64,000 nucleotides of DNA, taken from the NCBI GenBank assembly GCA_949358305.1, contig OX442315.1:26190427-26254426 (forward strand). Direction: 5' to 3'. Position numbers and translations under genes: made by a program. Source of the stretch: Strigamia acuminata. Lineage: Eukaryota; Arthropoda; Chilopoda; Geophilomorpha; Linotaeniidae. Position 1 is the stretch's first letter. Each line of letters starts with the position of its first letter. Positions 62,201 through 64,000 of the stretch are shown in pieces. The notes beneath the pieces were generated by a model. It did no database searches, had not been told where the DNA came from, and was given only the letters and a program-made list of their open reading frames with translations.

Positions 62201-64000
62201 AAGAACAACAATTGATTGACAAATACATTATATATAACTTATTATGGTTTTAATTTAAATTTTAGGGATTTTTATCTTTTTCAAACGAAATTTATTTACG
62301 TCGAATTGACGGGCTTGTTATTGACTAGAGTGAAGCAAATTTTTTCCACATTGATTGGAAACAAATAATCTGGCGAATCCTAGCTGGAATTGCTCGTTTC
62401 ATCTTGGCACGAGTCTTCTTTGGTGATGTGGGTGAACTTGTCATATCGCTGACTGTAAGGGAGACGAAGGGGAGAGGGTGGAAGTTTGCGGTACGTTGAT
62501 AGGGACGGGAGGCGTTTGAGACTTTGCCAAATAGCTACTACTATGGTGGTTTTCAACTTAAGGCATTTGATCAGTCTAATGATGTGATGATGCAGTCGGA
62601 AAGGAGTAATTTTTTTCCTGCTTGGGTACGCTGAATTTCAGCTGGATACAGAATGAAACAAGCGGCAAAAATGTGCGTTTAAAACTCGGTGTTTGCCAAA
62701 AATGTGATTTTGATTTCACTTTTTCGATCCGTCGCTCCAGCGTTACTCTGCAATGCAGAAGGCGCGTGATAATTGACCATAGGTCACATTTGCGCGGTTT
62801 CACGTGGTTTCGCTTGTCTTGAAGTGGTTGTCATCATCACATGGATGTGTCTGTTGAGGTACCACCAAGCGGATATTTTGCGCACCAGATGTCGTCCTAA
62901 TTAATGTTGACTGCCACTCAACTACAGATCAAATGCGCTAAGAATTTGCTCAATGACACGTTCCTGATAAAAGTATAAAAATTTTATCAAATAAAATAAC
63001 GTTATTTTTAGTTATTTATTTCTTTTTATATATTTTTTGTTCCTTTTTTTTCCTTCCTATTTTTTTTCGGCAGCTAAGATGTGCGGGGTCCGCGACCCCT
63101 CTTTGATTTCTCTCATCCATCAGTCAGTTTGTCGTCTTCTATCGCCTGCTTGTTGATGGTCTATGGGAAATCCATGTCCAGCCAAGTAGGAGGAGGTTGA
63201 GTGACCAAGTTTATGGTACCGCATGGATCAAGGGGTCATCTTGGGCTCTTAGATTGTTGCGTTGGGCCCAGCAACACCAAGGCGATTAATTCTGGTGCTG
63301 GCCGATCCGTGGCGCCTCTGACAGGCTCGCGAACCGACCGTAAATCGCGTGTCCACACCTCCAGCTTTCGTGTCCAGTGACGGAAACGTTTGCACGCGCG
63401 CGTCTAAAATAATGCCTTCGCCGCGTTCGACAAGCAACACTGCTTGCGATGGGTTTGGCTATTTATGGAGGTTTGCGCGCCAACTTGTGGCCTCTAGGGC
63501 TAACCCCTCAGACTTGGCAAGACGCGCGGTGAACGCCATCGTTTATTTCATGGGATCGTCTTGCAACGCCCACCTCACTGGACATTGGTCAACAAGAAGA
63601 GAAAATTGATTGCTTTTATCGCGGCTCTGATTTAAAACAACAGCCATAAAACAGGAAAAGTGATTAGCATCTCATGATTTAGCAATTTCCCGCTTTCTGT
63701 CTCGTTTCTACGGCGACTTGCGAATTAATGAAGTATGATTTAAAACGGTCAAGTTCACGGCCTTTTGCTTAACATACTGTTAGCTGCGAATTTTTTTTCT
63801 CTTCTTCCAACCTCCTTACCCTCTTTCCTTGGCCTTCATCTTGCTTCTTATCTTAAAACGCTTGGCGCTTTGTAACCTCCGTTGTCACGAGAATTCGCTA
63901 ATTGTTTCGACGCCAACGCAGGCCCTGATAAGAGAAAAGAAGGGGAAATGGTTGCGCCATTAAAGATGGCGTGCCGAATAATTGGTCCTATTTGATGCGT
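59216..64000. other. 3' flank, mixed composition
   Basis: CpG-rich blocks at 59220-59820 (AGCTGTCAAAAT at 59704, TATAAATCACGCG near 59745), 60880-61280 and 63060-63610 are separated by AT-rich filler. None of the short open frames resembles a known protein. A near X-box, GTTTCTACGGCGAC, lies at 63704. Confidence 0.45.

Overview
This window looks like animal (eukaryotic) nuclear DNA: AT-rich, full of homopolymer T/A runs and microsatellites, with no operons and no prokaryotic gene features. One gene can be identified. It is an arthropod teashirt/tiptop-type zinc-finger transcription factor on the + strand, whose large terminal coding exon spans 51601-55046. Family hallmarks in order are a PLDFS and a PLDLS co-repressor motif, three wide-spaced C2H2 fingers, the PLPRKLVRGQ and SLPVRKLLEL blocks, the ILKRLG block, and a fourth C-terminal finger. 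I infer an arthropod, probably not a drosophilid tsh orthologue because the C-terminal finger is kept. CpG is not visibly depleted. I cannot name the species.

Layout. About 51 kb upstream of the terminal exon is essentially non-coding and is best read as very long intron(s) of the teashirt gene, perhaps with 5' flank at the far left. Inside it are a near-ideal recursive (ratchet) splice site at 17285/17286 and a strong acceptor/donor pair bounding a predicted 53-nt exon (26150-26202). The open frame of that exon ends in the phase that the terminal exon needs. Weaker exon-like pairs lie at 32427-32450 and 40789-40929. After the stop codon come about 1.7 kb of AT-rich 3' UTR with several AATAAA signals, then about 7 kb of 3' flank with no recognisable gene. 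That flank holds a weak exon-like pair at 56909-57230.

The non-coding DNA alternates between AT-rich filler and GC/CpG-richer blocks: roughly 12.6-13.2, 14.4-15.6, 22.6-24.2, 26.4-26.8, 45.1-46.3, 57.6-58.2, 59.2-59.8 and 63.1-63.6 kb. These blocks contain CTCF-like, RFX X-box-like and TGACAG (Meis/Homothorax-like) motifs. Such an arrangement is what one expects of the regulatory landscape of a developmental transcription factor, but without alignments this is inference.

Two compact non-autonomous palindromic elements are visible. One is a foldback, MITE-like element of about 444 bp at 33914-34357, carrying terminal inverted repeats and two perfect internal hairpins. The other is a palindromic element of about 180 bp at 40584-40762, built from alternating copies of an AGTCGTAATAACGAG unit. 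Most short ORFs elsewhere are chance readings through simple sequence.
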